A DNA stretch of 64,000 nucleotides from Rhodothermales bacterium (GTDB taxonomy: Bacteria > Bacteroidota > Rhodothermia > Rhodothermales > Bin80), in assembly GCA_022822185.1 (NCBI GenBank), contig JAJECE010000011.1, forward strand, positions 1-64,000. Reading direction: 5' to 3'. Every line of letters starts with the position of its first letter. Positions within the stretch are counted from its first letter, which is position 1. The translations under genes and the position numbers were made by a program. The notes under the pieces are model-generated. The model did no database searches and had not been told where the DNA came from. It saw only the letters and a program-made list of their open reading frames with translations. Positions 10,584-21,947 of the stretch are shown one piece after another.

Positions 10584-11743
10584 CCAATTCCAACATACCC
10601 GAAATCGTGTGGTCGGTCATCCGAGTGATCCTGCACCGGCGATGGGTGGTGCTTGGAGTCACGGGGTTTACCGCCGCCGCTGCGATAGCTATCAGCCTTC
10701 TCCTGCCCAACTGGTATTTAGCTGAAACACGTCTGCTGATTCCTGGACAAACCTCTTCCGGTCTGCTTTCCAGCATGATCGGCGGACGTATCGGCAGCAG
10801 TGCGTCCTCACTTCTGGGAGGGCTGGTCAGTGACTACCAGCAGGAACTGGCCATCCTGAACAGCCGTACCGTAAAACAAAGCGTCGTAGAGGAATTCAAT
10901 CTCATTGAAGCATATGACCTTGCCGATAGTGACTCCCCTATGAAGGACGCGATTCAAGAGTTAGAAGGAAACACTGACTTCGTTGTAGACAACGAATACA
11001 ACTACCTCTCAGTCCAGGTTTATGATAAAGAACCTCAACAGGCCGCCGATATGGCGAATTTCTTTGTTTCAAAATTGAACCAGATCGGAATAGATCTGTC
11101 AGCAGAAACGGCCAGATCCTATCGTCAAACGGTCGAGAAACGCTATCAGGATATGGAAGACAGCCTCAGTACGGTACTATCCGCAATCCGTACACTCCAG
11201 GAGAAGACAGGCGTATTGGATCTGCCTGCACAGGGTGCTGCATTTATGGAAGGATTGACAGATTGGCGATCCCAGATCTTTCTTGCTGAACTCGAATTCG
11301 ACAACCTGTTGTTTCTTTATGGCCCCGACCATTCCCAGACGCGTGCTGCTCAACAGGCAGTTGAGCAGGCCAGAGAATCCTATGATCAGGCTTTGGAAGG
11401 CCAAGAGCGACTCATGCCCGTATCCCAGGACAGTCTTCCAGGAGTGGCATTAAAATTTGCCGAGTTGCAAAAGGAAATGGTTATCCTGACCACCCTCATG
11501 GAGTTTGCACGTCCGGTACTGGAAGAAGCACAACTGGCAGAGGAGCGTGCAGCAAAATCCGTACAGGTACTTGATCCTGCCATTCCGCCTACCGGGAAAG
11601 CCCGTCCCTGGCGTGCTGCGATTTGTGTCGTCAGTACATTCTCTGGCTTTCTTCTATCAGTGCTTTACGTGCTTATCAGTGCCTGGTGGAAACGTAATTA
11701 TGCTCTGATTGCATCCAAGTTATCCCCGGATAGTGCACCTTAA
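10580..11743 (+). CDS. Wzz-type chain-length determinant protein
   Basis: Two TM segments, Wzz N-terminal region, coiled-coil centre, PPTGKARPWR before the C-terminal TM; ATG overlaps the upstream stop codon. Confidence 0.85.
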   Translation: MTNSNIPEIVWSVIRVILHRRWVVLGVTGFTAAAAIAISLLLPNWYLAETRLLIPGQTSSGLLSSMIGGRIGSSASSLLGGLVSDYQQELAILNSRTVKQSVVEEFNLIEAYDLADSDSPMKDAIQELEGNTDFVVDNEYNYLSVQVYDKEPQQAADMANFFVSKLNQIGIDLSAETARSYRQTVEKRYQDMEDSLSTVLSAIRTLQEKTGVLDLPAQGAAFMEGLTDWRSQIFLAELEFDNLLFLYGPDHSQTRAAQQAVEQARESYDQALEGQERLMPVSQDSLPGVALKFAELQKEMVILTTLMEFARPVLEEAQLAEERAAKSVQVLDPAIPPTGKARPWRAAICVVSTFSGFLLSVLYVLISAWWKRNYALIASKLSPDSAP

Positions 11744-11778
11744 AGAAATCTATCCAGAACCTTGAGCAGGATCATACC

Positions 11779-13230
11779 ATGGGACAGATCGGAGTCCAGA
11801 TCTCTCCTCTAAGGATCTACCGGGTTGGTAATGCCCTGATCATTACTGCACTTGTGTTCAGTCTAGGGCTGACCCTTGCCCTTGCAAGTACCGGATCTGT
11901 CCCATATTTATCCGCACTGCCTGCAGCAGTTCTGGGAGTCATCACACTAGGGATTTTACTTGCATACCCCATCCTCAGCCTGATGGTCGCCATTTTGGGA
12001 TTTGTACTGATCGCCTCCAATGAAGCAGGTTTTCAGGTAATTGAGATCGCCTATGCCACCTATCTTTTTGCATTCCTCTTAACGTGGTTTCTGCGCCATG
12101 CGATTTCTGGATCATCTGAGATCCTGACCCAAAAACCCGACATAGCGCTGGCCCTGTTCCTAGGATTGCTTCCGGCAACTTTAATCTTAACCTATTTCTT
12201 CCATGGAGATTTTCTGATCGCATTCAGTGAGTTAATTTCGCTCTCCATGTTACTGGTCTATTTTCCGGTCAAACATGTGGTTGCCCATCACCGGATAGGA
12301 CCAAGTCTCATCCTTATCACAGCAGTGATCATGAGTGTTGTGGTAGCTATCGTAAATTCGTTTGAATATGCATCGGATTTATCAAATGCGACGCACTTAT
12401 CACATATTTCCGGGTCACGGGTAGTTGTGAACGACGCACTGCTCACGATTGGCGCACTCATGAGCCTGACTCTGCTTATTTATTCCCGAGGTCCCATTTC
12501 ATTGCTGCTTTCTACAAGCGCAGTGGCATTCACATTGGCTGGACTGATCATGACACAGGCCCGGGGAGCCTGGTTGGCGTTTATACTTGGGATGTTCGTC
12601 CTCTTCTTAATCGTCCGGACTCCAGAACGGATCAAGATATTGACGACCGGTACCATCATAAGTGTCTTGATCCTCGGTATCGGATATATTCTGATTGGTC
12701 CATTCCTGAATGTAATCCTCGAAGGAATTGTCGAACGATTTGGGACAATTACTACGTCATTCACACAGGATCTCTCTCTTGTAAACCGATTCCGGGAGAC
12801 CCAGGCAGTTTTCGAAAAAATTATAGTAAATCCCCTGATCGGATATGGGCCTGGCGTTTCCTATCTGTTTTACGATATCGTTCATCAATCCACGGATACG
12901 GATTCATTTGTGCATAATGGGTACATCGGGCTCTGGTACAAATATGGTCTTTGGGGGTTGGGGCTGGTTCTGTATTTTTGGTATTCGACTGTTAAAATAG
13001 GACTGCGTGCGTTTCGCAGTGAATCTACGAATTACTGGATCCGTCTGGCCGGCTTGGCAGGTGCTATACCTCTTGTCGCATTGACGATTACAACCTTGGT
13101 CGGGAATCCTTTTTTCCTCAAGAATCAGTTATTTATCATCGCCATTGCAGCAGGACTGGCAGTCGGTGCCGGCGAGCAGTCGTCAAAAACAACCGGCACT
13201 TCATCTGTTGCAGTTGAAGACCATCTCTAA
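11779..13230 (+). CDS. O-antigen ligase/polymerase-like multi-pass membrane protein
   Basis: Many TM helices; LIMTQARGAWLAFILGMFVLFL and GYGPGVSYLFYD...VHNGYIGLWYKYG resemble Wzy_C family signatures. Confidence 0.8.
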   Translation: MGQIGVQISPLRIYRVGNALIITALVFSLGLTLALASTGSVPYLSALPAAVLGVITLGILLAYPILSLMVAILGFVLIASNEAGFQVIEIAYATYLFAFLLTWFLRHAISGSSEILTQKPDIALALFLGLLPATLILTYFFHGDFLIAFSELISLSMLLVYFPVKHVVAHHRIGPSLILITAVIMSVVVAIVNSFEYASDLSNATHLSHISGSRVVVNDALLTIGALMSLTLLIYSRGPISLLLSTSAVAFTLAGLIMTQARGAWLAFILGMFVLFLIVRTPERIKILTTGTIISVLILGIGYILIGPFLNVILEGIVERFGTITTSFTQDLSLVNRFRETQAVFEKIIVNPLIGYGPGVSYLFYDIVHQSTDTDSFVHNGYIGLWYKYGLWGLGLVLYFWYSTVKIGLRAFRSESTNYWIRLAGLAGAIPLVALTITTLVGNPFFLKNQLFIIAIAAGLAVGAGEQSSKTTGTSSVAVEDHL

Positions 13231-13466
13231 AATATCTTGTATAGATCATTCTCGCAAATGAATTACGGGATTCGATCCTCACTTCAATAATTCTCAAACT
13301 CCCGTAAGTCGAGGGAATCTACCAGAGTGTAGTGATCCATTAAATGCAAAATTTCATGTGCGTGCCACCTCCGACCTATACAGCGTTATCTGAACCATAT
13401 CTGAGGAATAAATCAGCCATTGATGGGGGATCCATGATGCGTACTGTACCTCTGAACGATTGAAGC

Positions 13467-14669
13467 ATGCGAATACTGATCCATGATTTCGGGGCCTATG
13501 CCTTCCCCGTTACGCTGAGTCAAACTCTTCATGACCGTGGGTACGATGTGGGGCATGCCTATTGTGACAGTCTGACCACAACCCCTTACAATGTATGTAA
13601 GAATCTTTCTGACTTCACGCCCCTCCCTGTCCAAATCTCTCGACCACTCAATAAATACAACCTCGTACGGCGCTGGATTCAGGAACAGGAATACGGTCAT
13701 TTAGCTGCTCGCGTTATTCTGGAGTTTAATCCGGATATTGTGATTTCTGCAAATGCTCCACTCAGTGCACAGAGGCATATCCTCGAATTGTGCAAGCGAA
13801 ACGGGATCCCATTTGTGTTTTGGCTACAGGACCTGATAGGCTTGGCGACTCTAAGGGTACTGAGATCAAAAAATTATTTTTTATCTCTCGTCGCTGGTCG
13901 CTACTTTCAGTCACTTGAAGGACGATTACTTCGAAAGAGTGATGCCGTAATTTCAATCACGGACGATTTTAGTCCTGCTCTTCGGGAGTTTGGAGTTCGG
14001 CCTGATCGCTGCTATGTAATCGAAAACTGGGGAACCTTGAACAGATTTGAAGGTGATCTTTCAACATGGGCGCAAAAAAATGAACTCAATAAGCGTCCTA
14101 TTCTACTTTATGCGGGAACGCTGAGCATGAAACACAATCCAGCCATCCTGCTGCGTCTTGCACAACAACTTGATAGCCACGCTCAAATTGTAGTTGTCTC
14201 ACAAGGCGCAGGTGCAGATTGGCTTATGAAAATGATGACCGAGCACAATCTTGATAACCTGACCATTCTACCGTATCAGGAAGTACATCAACTACCTGCA
14301 ATGTACGCCAGTGCACAACTGCTTCTCGTTTTACTTACCGAAGATGCAGGACAGTTCTCCGTGCCGTCAAAAGTACTAACCTGCCTTTGTGCAGGTCGAC
14401 CAATTCTTGCGTCTATCCCCAGAGAAAACCTTGCGACACGGATAATTGAGAGATCCGGAGCGGGATTTGTTACCGATCCGAGTGATCACCTTGAGTTTGT
14501 TCAGAAAGCCCAATTGCTTCTTGATGAACCAGAGTTATGTGAGACCATGGGCAAAAGTGCTCGAAAATGGGCGGATGAAAAGTTTGATATCGGTAAAATC
14601 ACCGATCAGTTTGAGCATGTCATCAAGAGGTGTTTATCCGAATCTATCCTCCTTAAATCCCGTAATTGA
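13467..14669 (+). CDS. Glycosyltransferase, GT4-like
   Basis: LLYAGTLSMKHNPAILLRLAQ and VPSKVLTCLCAGRPILASIP motifs. Confidence 0.87.
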   Translation: MRILIHDFGAYAFPVTLSQTLHDRGYDVGHAYCDSLTTTPYNVCKNLSDFTPLPVQISRPLNKYNLVRRWIQEQEYGHLAARVILEFNPDIVISANAPLSAQRHILELCKRNGIPFVFWLQDLIGLATLRVLRSKNYFLSLVAGRYFQSLEGRLLRKSDAVISITDDFSPALREFGVRPDRCYVIENWGTLNRFEGDLSTWAQKNELNKRPILLYAGTLSMKHNPAILLRLAQQLDSHAQIVVVSQGAGADWLMKMMTEHNLDNLTILPYQEVHQLPAMYASAQLLLVLLTEDAGQFSVPSKVLTCLCAGRPILASIPRENLATRIIERSGAGFVTDPSDHLEFVQKAQLLLDEPELCETMGKSARKWADEKFDIGKITDQFEHVIKRCLSESILLKSRN

Positions 14670-15142
14670 TCATGTTTGCCCAGCCTGTTAGGGGAAGAAA
14701 CGTCCCGACTGCGGAAGTATCTTCACATCGGCCCCCAAACGTGGGGAGGGATGTGCAGAAACTACGGGGGATTATTGCCAGCATTCTGAAGGGCTCATGG
14801 TCGCCATACATCGAAAATCTTAGGGTGAGAATGCATCTACTCTATGGATTCAGAGTAGAATGGACAGCGCAAAGTTCCGATTGGATACAGATAGAGCAGA
14901 TTAAAACACACAGCCGCAGATTTGAGTTAACCACGCACGAAATCTAAAATCAAGCCCTAAAACGATGAGTTCAGAACCGCTTATGCTGAACTTCGTAGAG
15001 GGGTTCCGCAAGATGCCCTAAATTGTTATATCTTCGTCACGTGAACACCATTCTCCCCTTCTTGACCTGATTCCCATAGAGGCATGAGCATATTTAAATC
15101 AAGTTTCCATCTGCACGAAACAGGTTCATATAACAGGATCCT

Positions 15143-16300
15143 ATGAGCCGCCCAATTGCTTATGTGACACGTTCCGTGCCCGAGTATCGACGTCCTATTC
15201 TAGAAAGACTGAATGAGCAGTTAGATGGACGGCTCATTGTATTTGCGGGTACCTTCCGTGACACATCTCTTAAAGATATATCTCATGGACCTGCCCCAAG
15301 TTACCGATGCGTTAATCTAAAAAACAGATGGTTCGGTGACCAGAAAGCTCTGATCCAGAATTCGCGCCCCATTTTGGCATGCGATCCAATTGTAATTATG
15401 GCAGAGGAATCACCCCGCACAATTTCACTACCTTGGTTACTGGCGACTGCTCGATTCAAACGGATCGGCACCTTGTTATGGGGACATTTTTCGTCAAATT
15501 GGCGAGAATTTTCTGAACGTAACCTGTTTGATCGTTACCGAATGGCTTTGGCAAAATACGTCGATGGATGTGTTTGCTATACCGATGAAATCGCTGACAT
15601 GATCCGCCCGCATGTGCCTGAGGAACAATGCTTTGTTGCTCGCAACACATTGGATACAGACGAACTGTTTCGTCTCTATAAGATTTTGGAGGCGGAGGGG
15701 AAAGAACGAGTTCGGGCCCGCCTTGGTATACCGATTAAAGGAAAAACTGTGGTATTTATCGGACGCCTTGTTGCAGATAAGAGACCAGATGTGCTGCTTG
15801 ATTTGCACAAGGTATTATCTACGGCGGAGAATACTACCCTCATTTTCATTGGAGGCGGCCCAGAACAAAATCGGCTAATGACGCACGTTCAGGATGAAGG
15901 CCTGCAAAATGTATTTTTTCCGGGAACACTCACAAAACTCGAAGAATCTGCACCCTGGATGTATGCAGCAGACGTAATGGTTTGCCCAGGCTATGTCGGG
16001 CTAAACGTGAATCATGCATTCTGCCTGGGGCTCCCCGTGGTTACCTGTGCAAGTCCTGACCCAAAAATCCGCTATCACAGCCCAGAGATCACTTATCTGG
16101 AACCCAATGTAAACGGAATGGTGGCCTCCTATGATGATCTCAATTCTCTTGTGACGGCAACCTTGGATGTGTTTAAAAATCAGGAGATCTTCTCATCTCA
16201 GGCGTATGCTTATGCACAATCACACCTACAAGTACAGAGAATGGTTGACGGCTTAGTTCAAGCTATTACATACGCTGAGTCGTGTGTATCGAACAAATAA
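15143..16300 (+). CDS. Glycosyltransferase, GT4-like
   Basis: VVFIGRLVADKRPDVLLDL, FIGGGPEQNRLM, GLPVVTCASPDP. Confidence 0.86.
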   Translation: MSRPIAYVTRSVPEYRRPILERLNEQLDGRLIVFAGTFRDTSLKDISHGPAPSYRCVNLKNRWFGDQKALIQNSRPILACDPIVIMAEESPRTISLPWLLATARFKRIGTLLWGHFSSNWREFSERNLFDRYRMALAKYVDGCVCYTDEIADMIRPHVPEEQCFVARNTLDTDELFRLYKILEAEGKERVRARLGIPIKGKTVVFIGRLVADKRPDVLLDLHKVLSTAENTTLIFIGGGPEQNRLMTHVQDEGLQNVFFPGTLTKLEESAPWMYAADVMVCPGYVGLNVNHAFCLGLPVVTCASPDPKIRYHSPEITYLEPNVNGMVASYDDLNSLVTATLDVFKNQEIFSSQAYAYAQSHLQVQRMVDGLVQAITYAESCVSNK

Positions 16301-16436
16301 TCTCTACCGGGAATCCTGAACCCGCCACCGGTAGTTTGATTTCGGGAACCCTGCAATCACTGCCCTACATTGGGGCGAGTCTTTCGATGCACCTGACTGG
16401 AACCAATATTTATTTCATATATGGAAGAATTGACAA

Positions 16437-17642
16437 ATGAATCCGCCCCACATCGTTCTTTTTGACCTGAATGCTGGCGGCCATCATGGCCAATATGTAA
16501 AGCAGCTCGCTCAGTACTGGTGTTCAAGAACATTCCAAGGGCACCTATCCATTATGGTCACTCCCTCACTCTTGGAAAACCACACCGACCTAGTTGAGAT
16601 CGTTAAGCAGTGTGATCGGGCTGATATCAGGGAATTGCCGGAATGCCCTCCGTGCCAAAGCCTTACCCAGACTGCCAGAATGCAGGGCCGCATCCTTAAA
16701 AACTCCCTGAACGAACTAAAGCCTACACATTGCCTGCTTTTAGATTTTGACTTATTCCAGCTCTCTTTTATATTCGGACTCAGATTCAAATATCCGGTCT
16801 CAATTTCAGGAATATATTTTCGGCCTTTCCTGCACCTTAAAGATCTTCTGAAACTTGGTGCCAATCTTGGTGATTTTGTACGGCATATGCGCAAGCGTAT
16901 TGTTTTCGCCGCAACCCTTCGCAATCCACATTTGACTTGTCTTTTCAGTCTTGATCCATACTTCTCAGAAAAACACAGTTCCCCAACTGTGCGTATTCTT
17001 TCGCTTCCAGATGGCGTTGAACCGAAGCATCCTTCCGCCAGTCCATCAGAAACAAGGCGTGAGTATAGGGTAGAACGCGATCGTGAACTGGCACTCTTTT
17101 TTGGTAGTTTGGCCGAACGTAAAGGAATCACCCAGACGTTGGAGGCGATCCGTTTACTTTCGCCCGAGAATCAGACCAAACTGTGCCTAGCCTTAGTGGG
17201 CACTGTAGCACCTGCCGATGAACAGGCATTCATGGATCAGTTAGATCTCTTGAAAAAGACATCTGATGTCCAGATTATAAAGGCATTGCGGTTTGTATCT
17301 GATACAGAGATGATCAACCTATTCTCCGCTTCTGATCTCATCCTGCTACCTTATCAGCGACACGTCGGATCCAGTGGCGTTCTGGTTCGTGCTGCACAAG
17401 TTAATAAACCCGTACTGGGAAGTAATTACGGGCTCATTGGACGTTATATCCGTGATTTTGGGCTCGGTATTGCGGTAGAATCTTCCATACCAGCTGATAT
17501 AGCCAGCGGCTTATCGAAATGGTTGGAATCACCGCAGAACTTTCCATTTGACGCAAAAAAAGCCTCGCTCTTTGGTGAGCACCATACAGCCGAGCATTTT
17601 TCCAAAGTGATTTTTAGTGAGATTTATGGTGTTCCCTCTTGA
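16437..17642 (+). CDS. Glycosyltransferase, GT4-like
   Basis: LFFGSLAERKGITQTLEAIRLL, LILLPYQRHVGSSGVLVRAAQVNKPVLGS. Confidence 0.85.
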   Translation: MNPPHIVLFDLNAGGHHGQYVKQLAQYWCSRTFQGHLSIMVTPSLLENHTDLVEIVKQCDRADIRELPECPPCQSLTQTARMQGRILKNSLNELKPTHCLLLDFDLFQLSFIFGLRFKYPVSISGIYFRPFLHLKDLLKLGANLGDFVRHMRKRIVFAATLRNPHLTCLFSLDPYFSEKHSSPTVRILSLPDGVEPKHPSASPSETRREYRVERDRELALFFGSLAERKGITQTLEAIRLLSPENQTKLCLALVGTVAPADEQAFMDQLDLLKKTSDVQIIKALRFVSDTEMINLFSASDLILLPYQRHVGSSGVLVRAAQVNKPVLGSNYGLIGRYIRDFGLGIAVESSIPADIASGLSKWLESPQNFPFDAKKASLFGEHHTAEHFSKVIFSEIYGVPS

Positions 17643-17782
17643 CTGGAAACCGACGTCGATACGGAATCGTATATTTCCCTGCCAGACGTATTGACATATC
17701 TGCATCAACAAGTTGCTCTGAGCATACAGGACTAAATTAAAAACAGGTCACTAATATGAGAAACCTTGTTTATGCGGCAGGC

Positions 17783-18508
17783 CTAAGTTGTGCTACGGAA
17801 AAATAATCCATCAACCTGGAGCAATTGTCCCGTCTCGGGATCATCAATGACTGGCTGAAAAGACATAAGGCTAAAGCCATGTGCCTGGAGATATGTGATA
17901 ATTTCTACAAAGGGTGTCTCATCCTCGTACATCGGAATGAGAGATAATTCGACCTGTACCCCTTTGATCTGTGCTAAAGAAGTTGTAGCACCTAACAGCA
18001 CCTGATATTCGTAACCCTGAGCATCAATCTTCAGAAAGGTGGGAGTCTCTTCGACACAATAGCGGTCGAACACATGATCAAGAGGTTCTACCGCGACTAC
18101 CTCGCGTCCGACATACTTCGCCCGAGGATAAGCCACTGTATGGCGGTCCTTTATATTCAGAATGGAATTGCTCTCACGATTGAGGGAGATATTCAATATC
18201 GCTTCACCGAATTCCTTACCCAGTGCAAGTTGGACTGTATCCCAGAGAGCATCCTGACTTGCGCGGGCCTCAAGTGCTCGAAACGCATCAGAAGATGGTT
18301 CAAATGAGATAATACGCTGATCGTAGCCGGTGGAACGAAGTTCAGTACCATATCCACCAGAACTGGCACCAACATCAAGTACGCAACCTATTCTAAAATG
18401 CTGAAATAACTTTATTCGCCGCGCTACAGGTGAGGAGCGTGCGTTGAATCGTATGACATCGAATCCAAAGCGTTGTAAAACACGCTTGATATAATGTTTT
18501 AAGTCCAT
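17783..18508 (-). CDS. FkbM-family methyltransferase
   Basis: CVLDVGASSGGYGTELR, ISFEPSSDAFRALEA, FLKIDAQGYEYQVLLGA. Confidence 0.88.
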   Translation of the reverse strand: MDLKHYIKRVLQRFGFDVIRFNARSSPVARRIKLFQHFRIGCVLDVGASSGGYGTELRSTGYDQRIISFEPSSDAFRALEARASQDALWDTVQLALGKEFGEAILNISLNRESNSILNIKDRHTVAYPRAKYVGREVVAVEPLDHVFDRYCVEETPTFLKIDAQGYEYQVLLGATTSLAQIKGVQVELSLIPMYEDETPFVEIITYLQAHGFSLMSFQPVIDDPETGQLLQVDGLFFRSTT

Positions 18509-18823
18509 CGAAAGCGAGACTGTCTATAACAAAAATCACCGTCTTAGCAGTCGTGAACTACTGAACAGGTGATCGTTGTACAGTTACTGACATAAATTTA
18601 ACCATTTTTGACGGGACAGAGAATTTCTGCGAACTGTCTGAAATTAAATCCGTCCATGTCAACTATTGCAACCCGCCGTCCCTCGACAAATCCTTGTCCA
18701 GTGATTTGAGTCACACAGGGTTTCCCGAAGCCAGTTCTACAATTCACTTGGCAGACATTCCATGAGCAGGAATCCATGTCTGATTTTCAAGACAAATACT
18801 CGCCGGAAACGGATAATCCAGCC

Positions 18824-20326
18824 CTAATTCACCTCGCCCATCAGCCGCTTGATCAATGGAAATGCGGCAAGGGCTACGACCCCGGAAACACCAATAATCA
18901 TCGCAACATTCCCAAAGAGAGCCGCCGCATTCAACGTCTCCAACTGCCCTGCAACAAGTCCAGCAAACAGATTGCCCAATGCAGTTCCAATAAACCAGAT
19001 CCCCATCATTTGCCCGACCCTTCCTGCAGGTGCCAACTTGGTGATGGAAGACAGTCCAACCGGACTCAGACTTAATTCTCCCACTGTGTGCAGAAAGTAC
19101 ATGACCACCAGCCAGACCGGCGAAACCAGAGAACCATCCTCCGCATTCGCCGCGCCCCAGGCAATGACAAAAAAGCCTGCCGCCAACCCTAACAGCCCAA
19201 TGGCAAATTTGGCGGGAATCGATGGGTTCCGTTTCAGCTTGGCCAGCGTAACCCAGAGAGACCCAAACACAGGGGCCAGAATGATGATGAAGGTAGAGTT
19301 GACCGATTGAAGCCAACTGGCAGGCAACTCCCACCCCCCCAGCATCCGGTCCGTTGAATCCCGGGCAAACAGATTGAGCGACGATCCTGCCTGCTCAAAT
19401 CCCGACCAAAAAATCGCAGCCAGAATAAATAACCAGAAAATGACCACCAGGCGCTTCTTCTCTAATCTGGTGTGATTGGTGAACATGAGCAGGTAGGCAA
19501 AGAATGCCACCGCAATTACAATCACTGCATATCCAAGTGCTGTAGCGAGCACCTCCAGTGAAAGGGTCCGCAAAAGCAATGTGCCCGCTACCGCAGCGAC
19601 GATGAATGAACCCGCCAGCACGATGTATGTGATACGTGTTTTTTGCTTCAGTGCATCTTCAGAAGCATCTGACTTCAAGAGACCCGCCTCCCCCAGATAT
19701 TTTGTGCCCAATCGGTACTGAATCAGTCCGAGAATCATGCCAATGCCTGCCAGAGAAAATCCATAATGCCAATTGTAGGATTCGCCCAGCCATCCAGTCA
19801 GAATGGGGCCGGCAAATGCCCCAAGATTGATTCCCGTATAAAAAATTGAGAAGCCTGCATCCCGTCTCGCCCCCCCCTCTGGGTATAAATCCCCCACCAT
19901 GGTGCTTACATTCGGCTTAAGCAGGCCCGTCCCGATGACGATAAACATCAATCCCAGAAAAAAACTGCCGTTATCCGGAAGGCCGATCAAAGGGCCTGCC
20001 ATCGTGAAGTGCCCCAGCGCAATAATGCATCCCCCCACAAAAACCGCCTTCCGCTGCCCCCAGAGATTATCTGCAATCCAACCGCCAGGCAGCGCCAGAA
20101 CGTACACGAAGAATGTGTACAGACCATAGATTGCGCCTGCCTTCCCTTCCCCGAAATCCAATCCTGGGTTCCCCTCCGCGGCCGCAGTCGTCATGAAAAG
20201 CACCAGAAGCGCTCGCATACCGTAATAACTGAACCGCTCCCAGAGTTCGGTAAAGAATAACGTAGAAAGCCCCCGGGGGTGACCGAACCATTGTGCGGCG
20301 TGTGCGGGTTTAATGTTGGTTGCCAT
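18824..20326 (-). CDS. POT-family (proton-dependent oligopeptide) MFS transporter; start MATNIKPAH
   Basis: FTELWERFSYYGMRALLVLFM, IYGLYTFFVYVLALPGGWIADN, FSIFYTGINLGAFAGPILTGWLGE. Confidence 0.92.
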   Translation of the reverse strand: MATNIKPAHAAQWFGHPRGLSTLFFTELWERFSYYGMRALLVLFMTTAAAEGNPGLDFGEGKAGAIYGLYTFFVYVLALPGGWIADNLWGQRKAVFVGGCIIALGHFTMAGPLIGLPDNGSFFLGLMFIVIGTGLLKPNVSTMVGDLYPEGGARRDAGFSIFYTGINLGAFAGPILTGWLGESYNWHYGFSLAGIGMILGLIQYRLGTKYLGEAGLLKSDASEDALKQKTRITYIVLAGSFIVAAVAGTLLLRTLSLEVLATALGYAVIVIAVAFFAYLLMFTNHTRLEKKRLVVIFWLFILAAIFWSGFEQAGSSLNLFARDSTDRMLGGWELPASWLQSVNSTFIIILAPVFGSLWVTLAKLKRNPSIPAKFAIGLLGLAAGFFVIAWGAANAEDGSLVSPVWLVVMYFLHTVGELSLSPVGLSSITKLAPAGRVGQMMGIWFIGTALGNLFAGLVAGQLETLNAAALFGNVAMIIGVSGVVALAAFPLIKRLMGEVN

Positions 20327-20396
20327 ATTTCTTTTTGGACGTAGCGGCGTAAGATACGGAGTTTGACTGATTTTACGAAATCTTCGGGAATCTTGA

Positions 20397-20465
20397 GTAG
20401 CCGGGGGGATTTTCACTCCCCGGCTCTCACAGAACCGTACGTGAAACTCTCGCTTCATACGGCTC
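20397..20465 (-). ncRNA. Group II intron domain V/VI (3' end of an intron on the minus strand)
   Basis: Minus strand: gagccgtatgaagcgagagtttcacgtacggttctgtgagagccggggagtgaaaatccccccggctac; canonical GAGCCGTATG...ACGTACGGTTCT domain V hairpin followed by a domain VI-like hairpin. Confidence 0.8.
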
Positions 20466-20832
20466 GTTTGAAAAGAAAAGTTCCAGACGCACTTCCCCCA
20501 TTCTGCAAAAAATTCGGAATTTTTACAGGGCGCTTACCACCAGGGGAATGTATACACAGGTTTTTACGGGAATCCAGGTCTGGATACCATGCTTCGGCCT
20601 GCTTTGATGCGGATAAACAAGACGGGTAAAAAAAGCATTGATTCAAGCTGCCAGGCTCGTTTGGGAGAGTCCCTGCTTTGGGCTCTAATGTCTTATGGGG
20701 GCAAAAAGGCCGAGTTGCTATCCTCTTACAGAGCTTCCACATCGTGGAACTAGCCGTGCGCCTGAGCATATCTCGGCTACCCGAATCCGCAAGCATTCCT
20801 CACAGAGCATTATGGATTCTCCACGGCCTGTG

Positions 20833-21887
20833 TCATTCCCGCGGATGTAGGCGGTGAATACAAAAGTTTGGGGTTGTGTAATCTACATCGTTTTTCCAGA
20901 TCGTCCAGAGGACCGCCAGCACTTTGCGCTGCATGTTCAGCCGCGCATGGACGCGGTCCCCCGTACGTTCCAATGAAGCCTGGTAGAACAAAGAAACCTC
21001 GTTCGGCGCTTTAATCCGCAAAGCGGACTGCCAGCATTGATAACTCATCGCTTTCAGGATCCCGAATGATTCAGACGTTTGTGGGCCAATGGTTTGCCAG
21101 CACTGCTACGTTCACGAATTCCGAGCCGACAATAACTCCACAATTTTTGCCTCGTCGCAAACCGATCCGGCGTTTGGATGAACGCACTGAACACATGAGC
21201 ACCTAAAACGCCGATACCAGGGACACGCTGAAATTTCTTGATCTCCGGATAGCGCCGCCCCAATTTAACCATCGCATCATGCGATTCTTCCCGGAGTCGA
21301 CCCGCATCATCCAGACGTTCGTAGAGGCACTCCATCATCTTCCGGCGAGCCTTCGTCGGCAACTGATCCAGATAACCACCACGATGCTGCTTACTGAACA
21401 CCTCTGTCCCGGTCATATCAACCACCCCCGCCTGATGATATTTGGCCTTGATCTGCCGTTTCAGTTTGGCAGGATCATCTCGGAAAGACAAATGCTGTTG
21501 CACCGTAATCTTGAAGTCCGCTTGGTGCATATCATCGCTGTGATAAACCGGAACCAATTCCCCCATTCGAAGAAGCCGACAGAGATTGAACGCATCCGAA
21601 AAATCATCCTTGTTCCCTCCGCGACTGATCAGCGAATTGTGCCGGGGATCACATACGATTCATTCGCTCACATAGGGCCGAAGAGAGCCGGCGATCCAGC
21701 CCGCCAGGGAAGATTCTTCCACGGCTAAAAGTTTCCTGCGAACCCGGATTGAGGTAACTTAGTGAATCAGACCCGACTCTGATGTCTTGAATTCCTTGCT
21801 GGTTATGAGCTGGCCTTCCATATCCATGACCGCCAGAACGCAGGTCCGAGTGTGGGCATCCAGCCCCAGATAAACAGTTTCGTGCAT
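20833..21887 (-). pseudogene. IS110-family transposase, multiply disrupted
   Basis: MHETVYLGLDAHTRTCVLAVMDMEGQL...; VEESSLAGWIAGSLRPYVSE; CDPRHNSLISRGGNKDDFSDAFNLCRLLRMGELVPVYHSDD; FQRVPGIGVLGAHVFSAFIQTPDRFATRQKLWSYCRLG; ILKAMSYQCWQSALR. Spread over at least three frames/segments with stops and a frameshift near 21050. Confidence 0.82.
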
Positions 21888-21919
21888 GGGAATAAAGAGT
21901 TGATATATGATGATGAACG

Positions 21920-21947
21920 ATACGAAAACGCGCCCCTCTTTTCGTAT
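21920..21947. repeat. Perfect 9-bp inverted repeat ATACGAAAA-N10-TTTTCGTAT between IS110 and the intron RT
   Basis: Direct reading of 21920-21947. Confidence 0.9.

Noticed and set aside
14670-15130. ORF 14666-14947 between glycosyltransferases
   Set aside because: No recognisable domain and weak coding character; could be a relic but not supportable.
20455-20796. 113-aa minus ORF MLADSGSRDMLRRTASSTMWK...
   Set aside because: It overlaps the group II domain V RNA and the probable intron RNA; no protein family is evident.
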